The notes: generated by a model not told the origin, from the sequence alone. 64,000 bases of DNA from Pseudomonas simiae (GCF_900111895.1 NZ_FOKB01000006.1:124001-188000); one strand, 5' to 3'; shown: positions 17,283-25,711, counted from the stretch's first letter. Numbers and translations are program-made.

Positions 17283-17761
17283 GCAGCACCTGGGACAGAA
17301 AGAGTAGAGACCGGGAACACCGGCTTGTCTTGAACGTACTTGATGCCGGGGTTGACCACCAGTTGGCCGTCAATCAAGGCTTTGGAGCCCAGCAACAGCC
17401 GGTAACGCATGGCTTTGCGGCAGGCCAGGGTGAACTCCACCCGCCACACCCTGTCACCCAGCGCCAGCGTGGTGCTGATGACATAACGCACCTGGGCGTG
17501 GCCGTTGGAGCTTTTGATGGTTTTCATCGTCACCAAGGGTGCTTCGCAGCGGCGGTGACGCAGTTGCACAACGCTGCCCAGGTGCGCGGTAAAACGCACC
17601 CACTTCTCACCGTCGCGCTCAAACGGCTCGATATCGGTAGCGTGCAGGCTTGAGGTGCTGGCGCCGGTGTCGATCTTCGCGCGCAGGCCTGCCACTCCCA
17701 AGTCGGGAAGTGCCACCCACTCACGCAGACCCACAACGGTCAAATGGTCAAATGTCTTCAA
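17279..17761 (-). CDS. rimB: RimB, retropepsin-like Zn/ATP-dependent protease family
   Basis: A 160-residue protein of the RimK-associated aspartyl-protease-like family. The retropepsin motif is AKIDTGASTSSLHA, with Asp31 as catalytic residue. It is proposed to trim glutamate tails added by RimK. The only plausible start is TTG 17761, 13 nt after the rimA stop, with no strong Shine-Dalgarno; coupling to rimA is likely. A 10-bp palindrome TAACCGGTTA spans the rimA stop. It overlaps rimK by 4 nt. Confidence 0.88.
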   Translation of the reverse strand: MKTFDHLTVVGLREWVALPDLGVAGLRAKIDTGASTSSLHATDIEPFERDGEKWVRFTAHLGSVVQLRHRRCEAPLVTMKTIKSSNGHAQVRYVISTTLALGDRVWRVEFTLACRKAMRYRLLLGSKALIDGQLVVNPGIKYVQDKPVFPVSTLSVPGAA

Positions 17762-17774
17762 TATGGGTAACCGG

Positions 17775-18554
17775 TTAATTCGCCCAGGCCTGAGGAGAAA
17801 CCTCGGCCAACGCTTTGAATGCGGGCCTGGCGAACCAGTAGCCCTGCATCAGAAATATTCCGCAATCGAACAGGAAGTCGCGCTCGCCGGCACTTTCGAT
17901 GCCTTCGGCGATGACAGTAACCCCCAACTGCTCACAGATTGTGACAATCCCCTGGACGATCACCTGGCGGACACGGTCCTGGTCGACATCGCGGATCAGC
18001 GCCATGTCGAGTTTGATCAAGTCAGGTTGGAAATCGGCCAGCAGATTCAGCCCCGAATAACCCGCGCCGAAATCGTCGATGGCGGTCATGAAGCCGAATT
18101 CGCGGTATTCACGCAGAATATTCGTCAAATGGCGATAGTTATCTATGTGCTCGTGTTCCAGAGTCTCGAAAATCAAGCGATCCAGCGGAAAGTTATGTGC
18201 CTGCGCCGCTTCCAGGGTGCTGCGAATACAGAGCTCAGGCCGATATACGGCATTGGGCATGAAGTTGATGGATAAGCGGGTTTGCATCCCCAATGCAGCA
18301 GCCCCGGCAATGGCCTGTGTACGGCAACGCTGGTCGAAGCGGTAACGGTTGTGTTCATTGACCTGTTCAAGTACCGACAACGCGCCTTCACCTTGCGTAC
18401 CCCGCACCAAGGCTTCGTGGGCGAAAATAGAATGATCCCGAAGGTCTACGATAGGCTGGTAAGCGAAAGCGAAATCAAAGCCCAAGGGCTCGCTTTGCTG
18501 GCAGCCCACGCACCGCTGGTCGGGCGAGGTGAGTGAAATGGGAAAGTCGGTCAC
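17775..18554 (-). CDS. rimA: RimA, EAL-domain c-di-GMP phosphodiesterase
   Basis: A 259-residue stand-alone EAL protein. Residues needed for hydrolysis are visible: Glu47 in EALVRG, Asn97 in INFMPN, Glu130, the Asp pair in DDFGAG (160-161), Lys181 in KLD and Glu217 in AEGIE. No GGDEF, membrane segment or sensor domain precedes it, only ~30 residues with a possible C-x2-C (CVGCQQ). It starts at GTG 18554 with GAGG upstream. It heads rimABK and should lower c-di-GMP near RimK. Divergent from hslR. Confidence 0.9.
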   Translation of the reverse strand: MTDFPISLTSPDQRCVGCQQSEPLGFDFAFAYQPIVDLRDHSIFAHEALVRGTQGEGALSVLEQVNEHNRYRFDQRCRTQAIAGAAALGMQTRLSINFMPNAVYRPELCIRSTLEAAQAHNFPLDRLIFETLEHEHIDNYRHLTNILREYREFGFMTAIDDFGAGYSGLNLLADFQPDLIKLDMALIRDVDQDRVRQVIVQGIVTICEQLGVTVIAEGIESAGERDFLFDCGIFLMQGYWFARPAFKALAEVSPQAWAN

Positions 18555-18669
18555 GGCGTATCCTCGCGAAAACAGGGTGTACCTGGCGTATCTTAGGTGA
18601 GCCTTGGGGTTTATGCGTCGAAGGGTTTCAACGGTAAAGTTGCGACATTTTTCAGAGCGAGGAATTCAA

Positions 18670-19077
18670 GTGGCTCAAAAGCAGGAAGAGGAAGAAAAGG
18701 TCCGATTGGACAAGTGGTTATGGGCGGCACGGTTCTATAAAACCCGCGCCCTGGCCAAAGCTGCTATCGAGAGTGGCAAGGTGCACCATCGCGGCGAGCG
18801 CTGCAAGCCAGGCAAGGAACCGCGCATCGGCGATGAATTCCAGATTCGTGTCGGGTTTGATGAAAAGACAGTCGTGGTTCAGGCGCTTTCCATCGTGCGC
18901 CGTGGCGCGCCTGAAGCGCAGGCGTTGTACACCGAGACCGAAGCCAGCATTGCCAAGCGTGAAAATGCGGCGGCAATGCGCAAGGCGGGCGCCACAGGCA
19001 TGACCACGGATGGCAAGCCGAGCAAGAAGCAGCGTCGTGATCTGTTCAAGTTTCGCGGCAGTGGCAATGATGACTGA
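18670..19077 (+). CDS. hslR: Ribosome-associated heat-shock protein Hsp15
   Basis: A 135-residue S4-domain protein. The S4 RNA-binding motif VRLDKWLWAARFYKTRALAKAAIESGKV and the downstream HHRGERCKPG are those of Hsp15, which binds stalled 50S subunits carrying peptidyl-tRNA and helps recycle them. The C-terminal half is basic and low-complexity, ending KKQRRDLFKFRGSGNDD. GTG 18670 is chosen because GAGGA lies 8-12 nt upstream and the family N-terminus begins here; the frame extends to 18604 without support. Near hslO, as in E. coli. Confidence 0.92.
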   Translation: MAQKQEEEEKVRLDKWLWAARFYKTRALAKAAIESGKVHHRGERCKPGKEPRIGDEFQIRVGFDEKTVVVQALSIVRRGAPEAQALYTETEASIAKRENAAAMRKAGATGMTTDGKPSKKQRRDLFKFRGSGNDD

Positions 19078-19085
19078 CTGCGACA

Positions 19086-19107
19086 GTGAGGGAGCAAGCT
19101 CCCTCAC
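19086..19107. terminator. Perfect palindrome between convergent hslR and PAP2 gene
   Basis: GTGAGGGAGC / GCTCCCTCAC with a 2-base centre, 9 nt after the hslR stop. It lacks a T run, so termination is possible but not certain. It resembles a REP core. Confidence 0.5.
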
Positions 19108-19116
19108 CCTTGGCCA

Positions 19117-19917
19117 TCATGCTGGGCGAACCACACTCAATCGACCAATCAGCGGCAGGTGTTGAAGCAGCCCAAACACCGGCGCCGTCACCCGCAACAA
19201 CCCACTCGATACCTTCGCCGCAAACGGCGTGTAGTACCCCCACCCCAACGCCAACAGCGCCAGCAATACACCGCCAATGTAGTCATCCTGGCCCCAATGC
19301 GCGCCCGCCACCAGGCGCGGCATCATGAACAACAGTGCCAGGCCCCAGATCACCAGCACCTGGCCGATGCGCTTGGCGAACACCGTCATGAACATCCCCC
19401 AGATCAACAGCACCGAAGCGTGATCGCCTGGAAAACTCTGGCTCGAACGGTCCTTCAACTCCCAGGTTTTCTCCAGCCCCGGGAAGAAGTCGCTCATCTG
19501 GATCGCTCCGCTGATCACCATTGACGGGCTACTGTGTTGCCAGCCCATATGCGCAGCGAATTTGGAAAACAGCATGCGGATAAACAGCAAGAGCAGCAGA
19601 ATGCCAATAAAACCTAGCAGTGCCTGGCGCACCTGCACGGCCTTGAATACCCAGTCGCCGCGAATCAACAGCGACAGCAGAATCACTCCAACCACCGCGT
19701 CGAACGGTCGCAAACTGGCGACAGCCCATACGTGCAGCCAGGTCGAGTTGCTTGCCAGCGGGTCATTGAGCAGATGAAACAGCCACTCGTCGAAAAGCAC
19801 ACACAGCATCTGCCCCGTGGGCCACAGCCAAAAACACAGCAGTCCGATAGCGAGTAGATTGCAAAAGGCCCATCGCCCGAGGTTCCACTTGGCTTGGAAC
19901 AAACCCGGATTGTTCAT
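19117..19917 (-). CDS. PAP2-family membrane phosphatase
   Basis: A 266-residue inner-membrane protein with about six hydrophobic helices. Two of the three PAP2 phosphatase motifs are present: SFPGDHASV (variant of PSGH) and RLVAGAHWGQDD (R-x5-H-x3-D). The first motif, K-x6-RP, is not recognisable. Family members hydrolyse lipid phosphates such as phosphatidylglycerol-phosphate, undecaprenyl diphosphate or lipid A phosphate. The substrate here is unknown. It sits between hslR and hslO, convergent with hslR and divergent from hslO. Confidence 0.8.
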   Translation of the reverse strand: MNNPGLFQAKWNLGRWAFCNLLAIGLLCFWLWPTGQMLCVLFDEWLFHLLNDPLASNSTWLHVWAVASLRPFDAVVGVILLSLLIRGDWVFKAVQVRQALLGFIGILLLLLFIRMLFSKFAAHMGWQHSSPSMVISGAIQMSDFFPGLEKTWELKDRSSQSFPGDHASVLLIWGMFMTVFAKRIGQVLVIWGLALLFMMPRLVAGAHWGQDDYIGGVLLALLALGWGYYTPFAAKVSSGLLRVTAPVFGLLQHLPLIGRLSVVRPA

Positions 19918-20021
19918 AAACTGTCCCCCACGGCCCTAGAAAATCGCACCAAAATGGTGCTAAAGCGTTTAATTCTATAAACCTTGTAATCAATTTGTCA
20001 TCAATTCAGATACCCAGACCT

Positions 20022-20924
20022 ATGACTGATCTACCGGATACCGACTTCACCCAACGCTTCATCTTCGACGAGAACGACGCCCGCGGCGAACTGGTCTCGC
20101 TGGAGCGCAGCTACGCCGAAGTCCTCGCCAAGCACCCCTATCCGGAGCCGGTCGCGCAATTGCTCGGTGAGCTGATGGCGGCGGCGGCGCTGCTGGTGGG
20201 CACCATGAAATTCGATGGGTTGCTGATCCTGCAGGCGCGTTCCGAGGGTCCGGTGCCGATGCTGATGATCGAATGCTCAAGCGAGCGTGAAATCCGTGGT
20301 TTGGCCCGTTACGAAGCCGACCAGATTGCCCCGGACGCCACCTTGTCTGACCTGATGGCCAACGGCGTGTTGGCCATCACCGTCGATCCGACCGAGGGCC
20401 AGCGCTATCAAGGCATCGTCGACCTGGACGGCGAAACCCTGTCGGATTGCTTCACCAACTATTTCGTAATGTCCCAGCAAGTCGGCACCAAGTTCTGGCT
20501 TAACGCTGACGGCAAGCGTGCCCGTGGCCTGTTGCTGCAGCAGTTGCCGGCTGACCGCATCAAGGACGACGATGATCGTGCTGAAAGCTGGCGCCACATC
20601 ATCGCCCTGGCCGACACCCTGAAAGCTGAAGAACTGCTGGGCCTGGACAACGAAACCATTCTCCATCGCCTGTACCACGAAGAGGCCGTGCGGCTGTTCG
20701 ACGAACAGGGCCTGCGTTTCCATTGCAGCTGCTCGCGCGAGCGCTCGGCCAACGCCTTGGTCAGCCTGGGCCTGGAAGATGCGCAGGATTTGGTAGTGGA
20801 GCACGGCGGGCATATCGAGATTGACTGCCAGTTCTGCAACCAGCGCTACCTGTTCGATGCCGCCGACGTCGCCCAATTGTTCGCCGGTGCAGGCATCGAC
20901 ACCCCTTCCGACACCCGCCACTAA
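20022..20924 (+). CDS. hslO: Redox-regulated chaperone Hsp33
   Basis: A 300-residue holdase chaperone switched on by oxidation. The Zn-binding redox switch is complete: C-x-C in HCSCSRER and C-x2-C in CQFCNQRY, near residues 237-275. The N-terminal part has the family sequences RFIFDENDARGELVSLERSY and GTMKFDGLLILQ. ATG 20022 is chosen over an upstream in-frame TTG (19995), since the mature family begins MTDLPDTDFTQRF. It protects proteins during oxidative stress in the cytoplasm. It is next to hslR and pckA, matching the enterobacterial order. Confidence 0.93.
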   Translation: MTDLPDTDFTQRFIFDENDARGELVSLERSYAEVLAKHPYPEPVAQLLGELMAAAALLVGTMKFDGLLILQARSEGPVPMLMIECSSEREIRGLARYEADQIAPDATLSDLMANGVLAITVDPTEGQRYQGIVDLDGETLSDCFTNYFVMSQQVGTKFWLNADGKRARGLLLQQLPADRIKDDDDRAESWRHIIALADTLKAEELLGLDNETILHRLYHEEAVRLFDEQGLRFHCSCSRERSANALVSLGLEDAQDLVVEHGGHIEIDCQFCNQRYLFDAADVAQLFAGAGIDTPSDTRH

Positions 20925-21103
20925 AACGTTTAAGCACAGGTAAATCACCTGACAAACGCCGGATTAGCGCAGTTCTGACGGGAGGGCCCTACTCTTTTTG
21001 GGCTTTTCTGGCATAATCCGGCCCACTTTTTTCGCGGTAGTAGTGCGCAACTTTCTACTACAAAACGTTTGGAGCACTCGGCCATAGGCCGACGGGGAAC
21101 CTC

Positions 21104-22645
21104 ATGACGCAAGCCAACAACGCCGTATACACCGATCTGAGTGTTGACGATCTGGTTAAAGAAGCCCTGCAGCGTGGTGAAGGCGTGCTCGCCGATACTG
21201 GCGCGCTGGTCGTCGAAACCGGTCACCGTACTGGCCGTTCGCCGGTCGACCGTTTCATCGTTGAAGAGCCTACTACCCAGGACGCTATCGCCTGGGGCCC
21301 GATCAACCGCAAGTTCCCGGCCGACAAGTTCGATGCCCTGTGGGCTCGCGTCGAGGCGTTCAACAACGCGCAAGAGCACTTCGTTTCCCACGTTCACGTA
21401 GGGGCTTCCGAAGACCACTACCTGGCTGTGAAAATGACCACCCAGACTGCCTGGCAGAACCTGTTCGGTCGTTGCCTGTTCATCAACCCGGCCCAGTACA
21501 ACCCGGCCGGTCGTGAAGAGTGGCAAGTGCTTAACGTGGCCAACTTCGAGTGCGTGCCTGAGCGTGACGGCACCAACTCCGACGGTTGCGTGATCCTCAA
21601 CTTCGCCCAGAAGAAAGTGCTGATCGCCGGCATGCGTTACGCCGGTGAAATGAAAAAAGCCATGTTCTCGGTGCAGAACTTCCTGCTGCCGGCTTCCGAC
21701 GTGCTGCCGATGCACTGCGCTGCCAACATTGGCGAAGCAGGCGACGTGACCCTGTTCTTCGGTCTGTCGGGCACCGGTAAAACCACCCTGTCCGCCGACG
21801 AAAGCCGTTACCTGATCGGTGACGACGAACACGGCTGGGGCGAAGGCGTGGTGTTCAACATCGAAGGCGGTTGCTATGCCAAGTGCATCGACCTGTCCGA
21901 GAAGAACGAGCCCGTCATCTGGAAAGCCATCAAGCACGGCGCCGTGCTGGAAAACGTGGTGATCGACGATGCCAAGCACGCCGACTACACCAACGTCAGC
22001 CTGACCCAGAACAGCCGTGCCGCCTACCCGCTGGAGCACGTTGCCAAGCGTTCCGAGAAGAACCTGGGCGGCGAGCCAAACGCAGTGATCTTCCTGACCT
22101 GCGACCTGACCGGCGTATTGCCACCTGTGTCCATCCTCAGCGAAGAACAAGCGGCCTACCATTTCCTCTCCGGCTACACCGCACTGGTGGGTTCGACCGA
22201 AATGGGTTCCGGCGGTGGCATCAAGTCGACCTTCTCCACCTGCTTCGGCGCACCGTTCTTCCCGCGCCCGGCTGGCGAATACGCTGAGCTGCTGATCAAG
22301 CGCATCCGTGGCTTCGGCTCCAAGGTCTACCTGGTCAACACCGGCTGGACCGGCGGCGGCTACGGCGTCGGCAAGCGCTTCAACATCCCGACTACTCGCG
22401 GCGTCATCGCAGCGATCCAGAGCGGTGCGTTGATCGGTGCAGAAACCGAACACCTCGACACCATCAACCTCGACGTGCCACTGGCTGTGCCAGGCGTTGA
22501 GACCGGCCTGTTGAACCCACGTAATACCTGGGCTGACAAGGCTGCGTATGACGAAGCGGCGAAGGCGCTGGCGGGTCTGTTCATCGAAAACTTCAAGAAG
22601 TTTGAAGTGAGCGATGCGATCAAGGCTGCGGGTCCTAAGTTGTAA
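21104..22645 (+). CDS. pckA: Phosphoenolpyruvate carboxykinase (ATP)
   Basis: A 513-residue ATP-type PEPCK that converts oxaloacetate to PEP and CO2, the entry step of gluconeogenesis on organic acids. The P-loop GLSGTGKTT (220-228), the substrate motif RTGRSPVDRF and the metal site GDDEHGWGEGVVFNIEGGCYAK are intact. It starts at ATG 21104 with GGGGAA upstream. The 180-bp gap after hslO holds CATAAT (21011-21016), a possible -10. A strong terminator follows. Confidence 0.96.
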   Translation: MTQANNAVYTDLSVDDLVKEALQRGEGVLADTGALVVETGHRTGRSPVDRFIVEEPTTQDAIAWGPINRKFPADKFDALWARVEAFNNAQEHFVSHVHVGASEDHYLAVKMTTQTAWQNLFGRCLFINPAQYNPAGREEWQVLNVANFECVPERDGTNSDGCVILNFAQKKVLIAGMRYAGEMKKAMFSVQNFLLPASDVLPMHCAANIGEAGDVTLFFGLSGTGKTTLSADESRYLIGDDEHGWGEGVVFNIEGGCYAKCIDLSEKNEPVIWKAIKHGAVLENVVIDDAKHADYTNVSLTQNSRAAYPLEHVAKRSEKNLGGEPNAVIFLTCDLTGVLPPVSILSEEQAAYHFLSGYTALVGSTEMGSGGGIKSTFSTCFGAPFFPRPAGEYAELLIKRIRGFGSKVYLVNTGWTGGGYGVGKRFNIPTTRGVIAAIQSGALIGAETEHLDTINLDVPLAVPGVETGLLNPRNTWADKAAYDEAAKALAGLFIENFKKFEVSDAIKAAGPKL

Positions 22646-22660
22646 GATTCGAGCGTTGTG

Positions 22661-22689
22661 AAAAAGCCGCCTCTTGAGGCGGCTTTTTT
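22661..22689. terminator. Bidirectional terminator, pckA / DMT transporter
   Basis: GCCGCCTC / GAGGCGGC stem with A run before and T run after, between convergent genes. It can serve both strands. Confidence 0.92.
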
Positions 22690-22701
22690 GTGCGCGAACA
22701 C

Positions 22702-23565
22702 TTAGTCGACGATGTGCAAAACCACCGCGCCGACCAGCACCAGCACAACGCCCAACACTTGCACCGCCGACAACCGCTCCTTGAAAAACACAAACCCCAG
22801 AATCGCCGCGATCCCGCCCGACAATGTACTGATCACCGTCACCACCGACACCGAACCTGCCATCGCTCCCCACGAAAACGCCGAGAACCCACCCAGGTTC
22901 ATCAAGCTTGCCCCGGTCAGCGTCGCGCAGTTTTTCAGCGGTGGGATTTTCAGGCCGTCTGTGATCTTCAGCACCATCATCACCAGCACGCACAGCCCCA
23001 CCAGGTAGCCGAGCCAGAGCATGGTGATCGGCCCAAGCGCTGGCAGGGTGTAGCGGCCTTGCAGCCAGAAGCTGGTGCCATACAGCAAAGCGGCGAGCAT
23101 GGCGTAGGCGATGGACAGGCGTGGGTTGTTGTGGGGAACACCGTTGTCCTTGTGCAGGCTGGAGAGGATCACGCCGATCACGCACAGGGCGATGCAACCC
23201 AGTTGCGTCAGGCTGATGTCCTCACCGCTGGCCCAGGACAGCAAGGTGGTCACCACGCCGTAAGACGTCACGAGCGGCGCGACAATGGCTGCTTTGCCGA
23301 GGGCGAAGGCCTTGGACAGCGCCAGGGCGCCGGAGACAGTGAGCAGGGCGGCGGCGATGCCCAGGAGCCAGACGCTCAGCGCAGCTTCCAGGGATTTGAA
23401 CAGGAGGCTTGGGAGAATGACCAGTAACAGGGTCATGATCAGGAAGCCCAGGGCTTGGCCGAAATACACCGCGCGTTTAACGCCCACGGCTCGGGCATTG
23501 AGACCCACGAGAAAATCGGTGCCGCCCCAGAGCAGGGCGGCCAGCAGGCCCATCGTGACGTCCAT
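22702..23565 (-). CDS. DMT/EamA-family membrane transporter
   Basis: A 287-residue protein with about ten transmembrane helices in two EamA repeats. The first half begins MGLLAALLWGGTDFLVG; the second ends with the family-typical FKERLSAVQVLGVVLVLVGAVVL. Drug/metabolite transporters export metabolites, amino acids or toxic compounds; no substrate can be assigned. ATG 23565 has AAGGA 8-12 nt upstream. The DUF1493 gene lies 16 nt upstream on the same strand, so the two may be cotranscribed. Confidence 0.82.
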   Translation of the reverse strand: MDVTMGLLAALLWGGTDFLVGLNARAVGVKRAVYFGQALGFLIMTLLLVILPSLLFKSLEAALSVWLLGIAAALLTVSGALALSKAFALGKAAIVAPLVTSYGVVTTLLSWASGEDISLTQLGCIALCVIGVILSSLHKDNGVPHNNPRLSIAYAMLAALLYGTSFWLQGRYTLPALGPITMLWLGYLVGLCVLVMMVLKITDGLKIPPLKNCATLTGASLMNLGGFSAFSWGAMAGSVSVVTVISTLSGGIAAILGFVFFKERLSAVQVLGVVLVLVGAVVLHIVD

Positions 23566-23581
23566 GTAAGGTCCTTGTGTT

Positions 23582-24238
23582 TCAGCTCAGGTTTTCCAGC
23601 GTCTGCGTGTCCCATCTGTGGGTCTTGATGGCCAGGTAGAGCATGCCGATGGTCAGCGGCACTTTTTCACCGCGCCCCTTGGCGCGACGCTTGAGAAACA
23701 CGTCGAACCCCGGCGGGTTGAAGTAACGATAAGTGTCGAAGTCGCCCAGGTCGAGCGCAAATTCCTGCTCCAGTGCATCCATCAGTTGCTTGGCCTCACT
23801 GCCGTCGCAGCCGAGGTCGAAGTTGATTGAGGTTTGCAGGCGGATCGTCTTGTGTTTCGGCAGGCCGATTTCTTCGTGCAGCAGCTGCAGGAGTTGTTGC
23901 ATGACGGAGTCTTCGGGGAAGTTGGGGGCGAGGTTCATGGTGGGTGCGCGCAGGAGTGGATGAAGGGGCTGGTTGCGTTGGCGGCGGTATTTGTTTCGAG
24001 TGATGAAGAGCGCCAAGCCTATCAGGAATACAAAGACAGGCAGGAGGGGCATTCTGAGGATCACCGCTACATAGGGTAGTAGGAACGTCAAAATAAGGCC
24101 TGTTGTAAGACATGTGACTGCGAAGTGCTTTCTGAGCATTGGGTCTGTGATTTGGTGGTGCAGCAGCAAATAGATAATGAGAAAGGAAGCGGATTGAAGG
24201 TAAAGGGCCATGTCACTAAGACTCGTCCGAGTAGACAT
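23582..24238 (-). CDS. Membrane-anchored DUF1493 (acyl-carrier-like) protein
   Basis: Up to 218 residues. The N-terminal third has two to three hydrophobic helices (YLQSASFLIIYLLL, CLTTGLILTFLLPYVAVILR, LLPVFVFLIGLALFI) and then a basic patch (RNKYRRQRN). The C-terminal part resembles DUF1493, a small family related in fold to acyl carrier proteins: TSINFDLGCDGSEAKQLMDALEQEFALDLGDFDTYRYFNPPG. Most DUF1493 proteins I know are short and soluble, so the membrane anchor is unusual. The start is uncertain: ATG 24238 or ATG 24211 (MALYL...), neither with a strong ribosome site. Function unknown. Confidence 0.65.
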   Translation of the reverse strand: MSTRTSLSDMALYLQSASFLIIYLLLHHQITDPMLRKHFAVTCLTTGLILTFLLPYVAVILRMPLLPVFVFLIGLALFITRNKYRRQRNQPLHPLLRAPTMNLAPNFPEDSVMQQLLQLLHEEIGLPKHKTIRLQTSINFDLGCDGSEAKQLMDALEQEFALDLGDFDTYRYFNPPGFDVFLKRRAKGRGEKVPLTIGMLYLAIKTHRWDTQTLENLS

Positions 24239-24766
24239 GCATTGAGAGTGTTGACCGCTGAGGCCCTATACCTCCTCTCACACTGGCATCCAGATCGATG
24301 CTGATGTCTCCAGCGTGATATCTACGAAGCTTGCCGGGCCGATGTGTTGAGTCCTTTCGATGTTCACAGGTTTCTGCCGAGAAAGTTGAAACCGCGCTAT
24401 TTTCATTCAGCTACGGGTAACTTCTGTAGAGGGTCAAGCGGGCGTTTGGAGCAGTTTGGGAAGGGGATGTCGCTTTGTTTGGAGGTTTCCTACAGGCGTT
24501 TCCGGCGTTTGTGGCTTGGCTGTGATTTAACAGGCAAGCGGGTCAGTTTTAGGCGCGAGCTTGCTCGCGAAAAACGTCAATGACGTCGCGTTTCTTTTGG
24601 CTTACCGCGTCATCGTTGGTGATGTGGGAGATGTCTTTGAGGTCCGAGTGTTCGAAGGTCAGTCAGGAGAAGGTTTCCAGTAAGTCAGTGGCAGCGCGGA
24701 TGCGTTGGTGGGCGGCGGACTGTGCGCTCGGGCAATAAACAGATGGTTTAATCGTTCGTGGTTCGA
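24239..24766. other. Gene-poor gap with possible gene remnants and a REP half-site
   Basis: 528 bp with no convincing complete gene. A single REP-like palindrome GCGCGAGCTTGCTCGCG lies at ~24553-24569. On the minus strand two short open pieces ending in stops read like protein tails: QSAAHQRIRAATDLLETFS, then after a frame break FEHSDLKDISHITNDDA. They may be remains of a decayed gene. An open plus-strand frame at 24344-24583 has odd composition and no ribosome site. Confidence 0.35.
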
Positions 24767-25366
24767 TCAGGCGCTGGCAGGCCTGCTGATACACCGCTCA
24801 AAAATCGCCTCCAACCCCCGATAATCACACCCCACCGCGTCAATATTCGCCGGTATCCACGCGGCGTGTTTCACCAGCCACCAATTCACCGAAAACCCTG
24901 CATTCACGATGATCTGCTCGAACAAGATCCGCTGCGCCCGGCCGTTGCCTTCGCGGAAGGGGTGGATGACGTTGAGGTCGCCGTAGGCTTCGGCAATGCG
25001 CGTTACCAGCTCAGCCTGACTCACACCGACATACCAGTGCGACTCTTGCATGCGCCGGATGACCTTCGCCGCTTCCGGTGGGATGCGTTCCGGGGTGCAG
25101 AACAGCGTGTCGCCCTTCTGGATGTTGACGCTGCGCAGTTCGCCGGCCCAGTCGTAGAGGTCGCCGAACAGGGTGCGGTGGATATGTTGCAGACGGTCGA
25201 GGTCGTAGGGTGGCGGGAAGAGAGGGAGGTTGCCTACGGCAATTTCGGATAATTCCCGCTCGGCTTGATGCAAGCGGGCTTCGTCGAGCAAATCGAGGCG
25301 GTTGCGCAGGACGCTGCTACCGGAATAGCAGTACGGATCCTGGCCCACCCCGTATTTGTCGAGCAT
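24767..25366 (-). CDS. fic: Fic-family AMP-transferase toxin
   Basis: A 199-residue Fic protein. The active-site motif HPFREGNGRAQR is complete (His135), fitting H-x-F-x-(D/E)-G-N-G-R-x2-R, so adenylylation of a protein target is expected. The flap region GDTLFCTPERIP aligns substrates in this fold. It lacks an internal (S/T)xxxE(G/N) inhibitory helix, which is instead supplied by the small gene just upstream. Its ATG overlaps that gene's stop by one base. Architecture matches class I Fic toxins such as E. coli Fic with YhfG. Targets in the family include DNA gyrase and topoisomerase IV. Confidence 0.9.
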   Translation of the reverse strand: MLDKYGVGQDPYCYSGSSVLRNRLDLLDEARLHQAERELSEIAVGNLPLFPPPYDLDRLQHIHRTLFGDLYDWAGELRSVNIQKGDTLFCTPERIPPEAAKVIRRMQESHWYVGVSQAELVTRIAEAYGDLNVIHPFREGNGRAQRILFEQIIVNAGFSVNWWLVKHAAWIPANIDAVGCDYRGLEAIFERCISRPASA

Positions 25367-25536
25367 CAGCGTGGGCTGTTGCGGTACTTGGCAAGAACGG
25401 CTTCGCGGGTCGGCAAGGGTTTGTCGACGTCGGCCGGTTGGGTGTCGAACCCTTCCAGGCGCAGGCTGGCCAGGTAATTGGAACGGCGGATCTTGTGATA
25501 GTGATCCTGTTTTTGCTCAAACGTCGGTTCGCTCAT
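25366..25536 (-). CDS. yhfG: YhfG-type antitoxin of Fic
   Basis: A 56-residue protein too short for most length cut-offs: it begins MSEPTFEQKQDHYHKIRRSN and ends with KYRNSPR. It carries SLRLEG, an exact (S/T)xxxE(G/N) inhibitory motif (residues 25-30). In class I Fic systems the Glu of this motif enters the toxin active site and blocks productive ATP binding. AGGAG lies 8 nt before the ATG. The stop overlaps the fic start as TGATG, giving the standard antitoxin-then-toxin order. Confidence 0.88.
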   Translation of the reverse strand: MSEPTFEQKQDHYHKIRRSNYLASLRLEGFDTQPADVDKPLPTREAVLAKYRNSPR

Positions 25537-25711
25537 GGCAGCGTACTCCTGGTTAGCAAGGCTTGATTGTAGCGCAATGCTTCAGTGGGCAGGCGGGATA
25601 AAAACCACGTCACATTCTGTACAAAAAGTCTGCCAGTCGCCTGATTTCAGCGTATGTTTCACCGCAAAATCTTGTAGGGCGATTCCGCCCACTACTTAAA
25701 GGGAGTTAAGC

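Noticed and set aside
20945..23197. 750-codon open frame on the minus strand opposite pckA
   Set aside because: It is an antisense shadow of pckA, which has full family motifs and a terminator. The product is low-complexity in Val/Gly/His and has no known domain.
24344..24583. 79-codon open frame in the gene-poor gap
   Set aside because: No ribosome site, Arg-rich composition, and its end runs through a REP palindrome.
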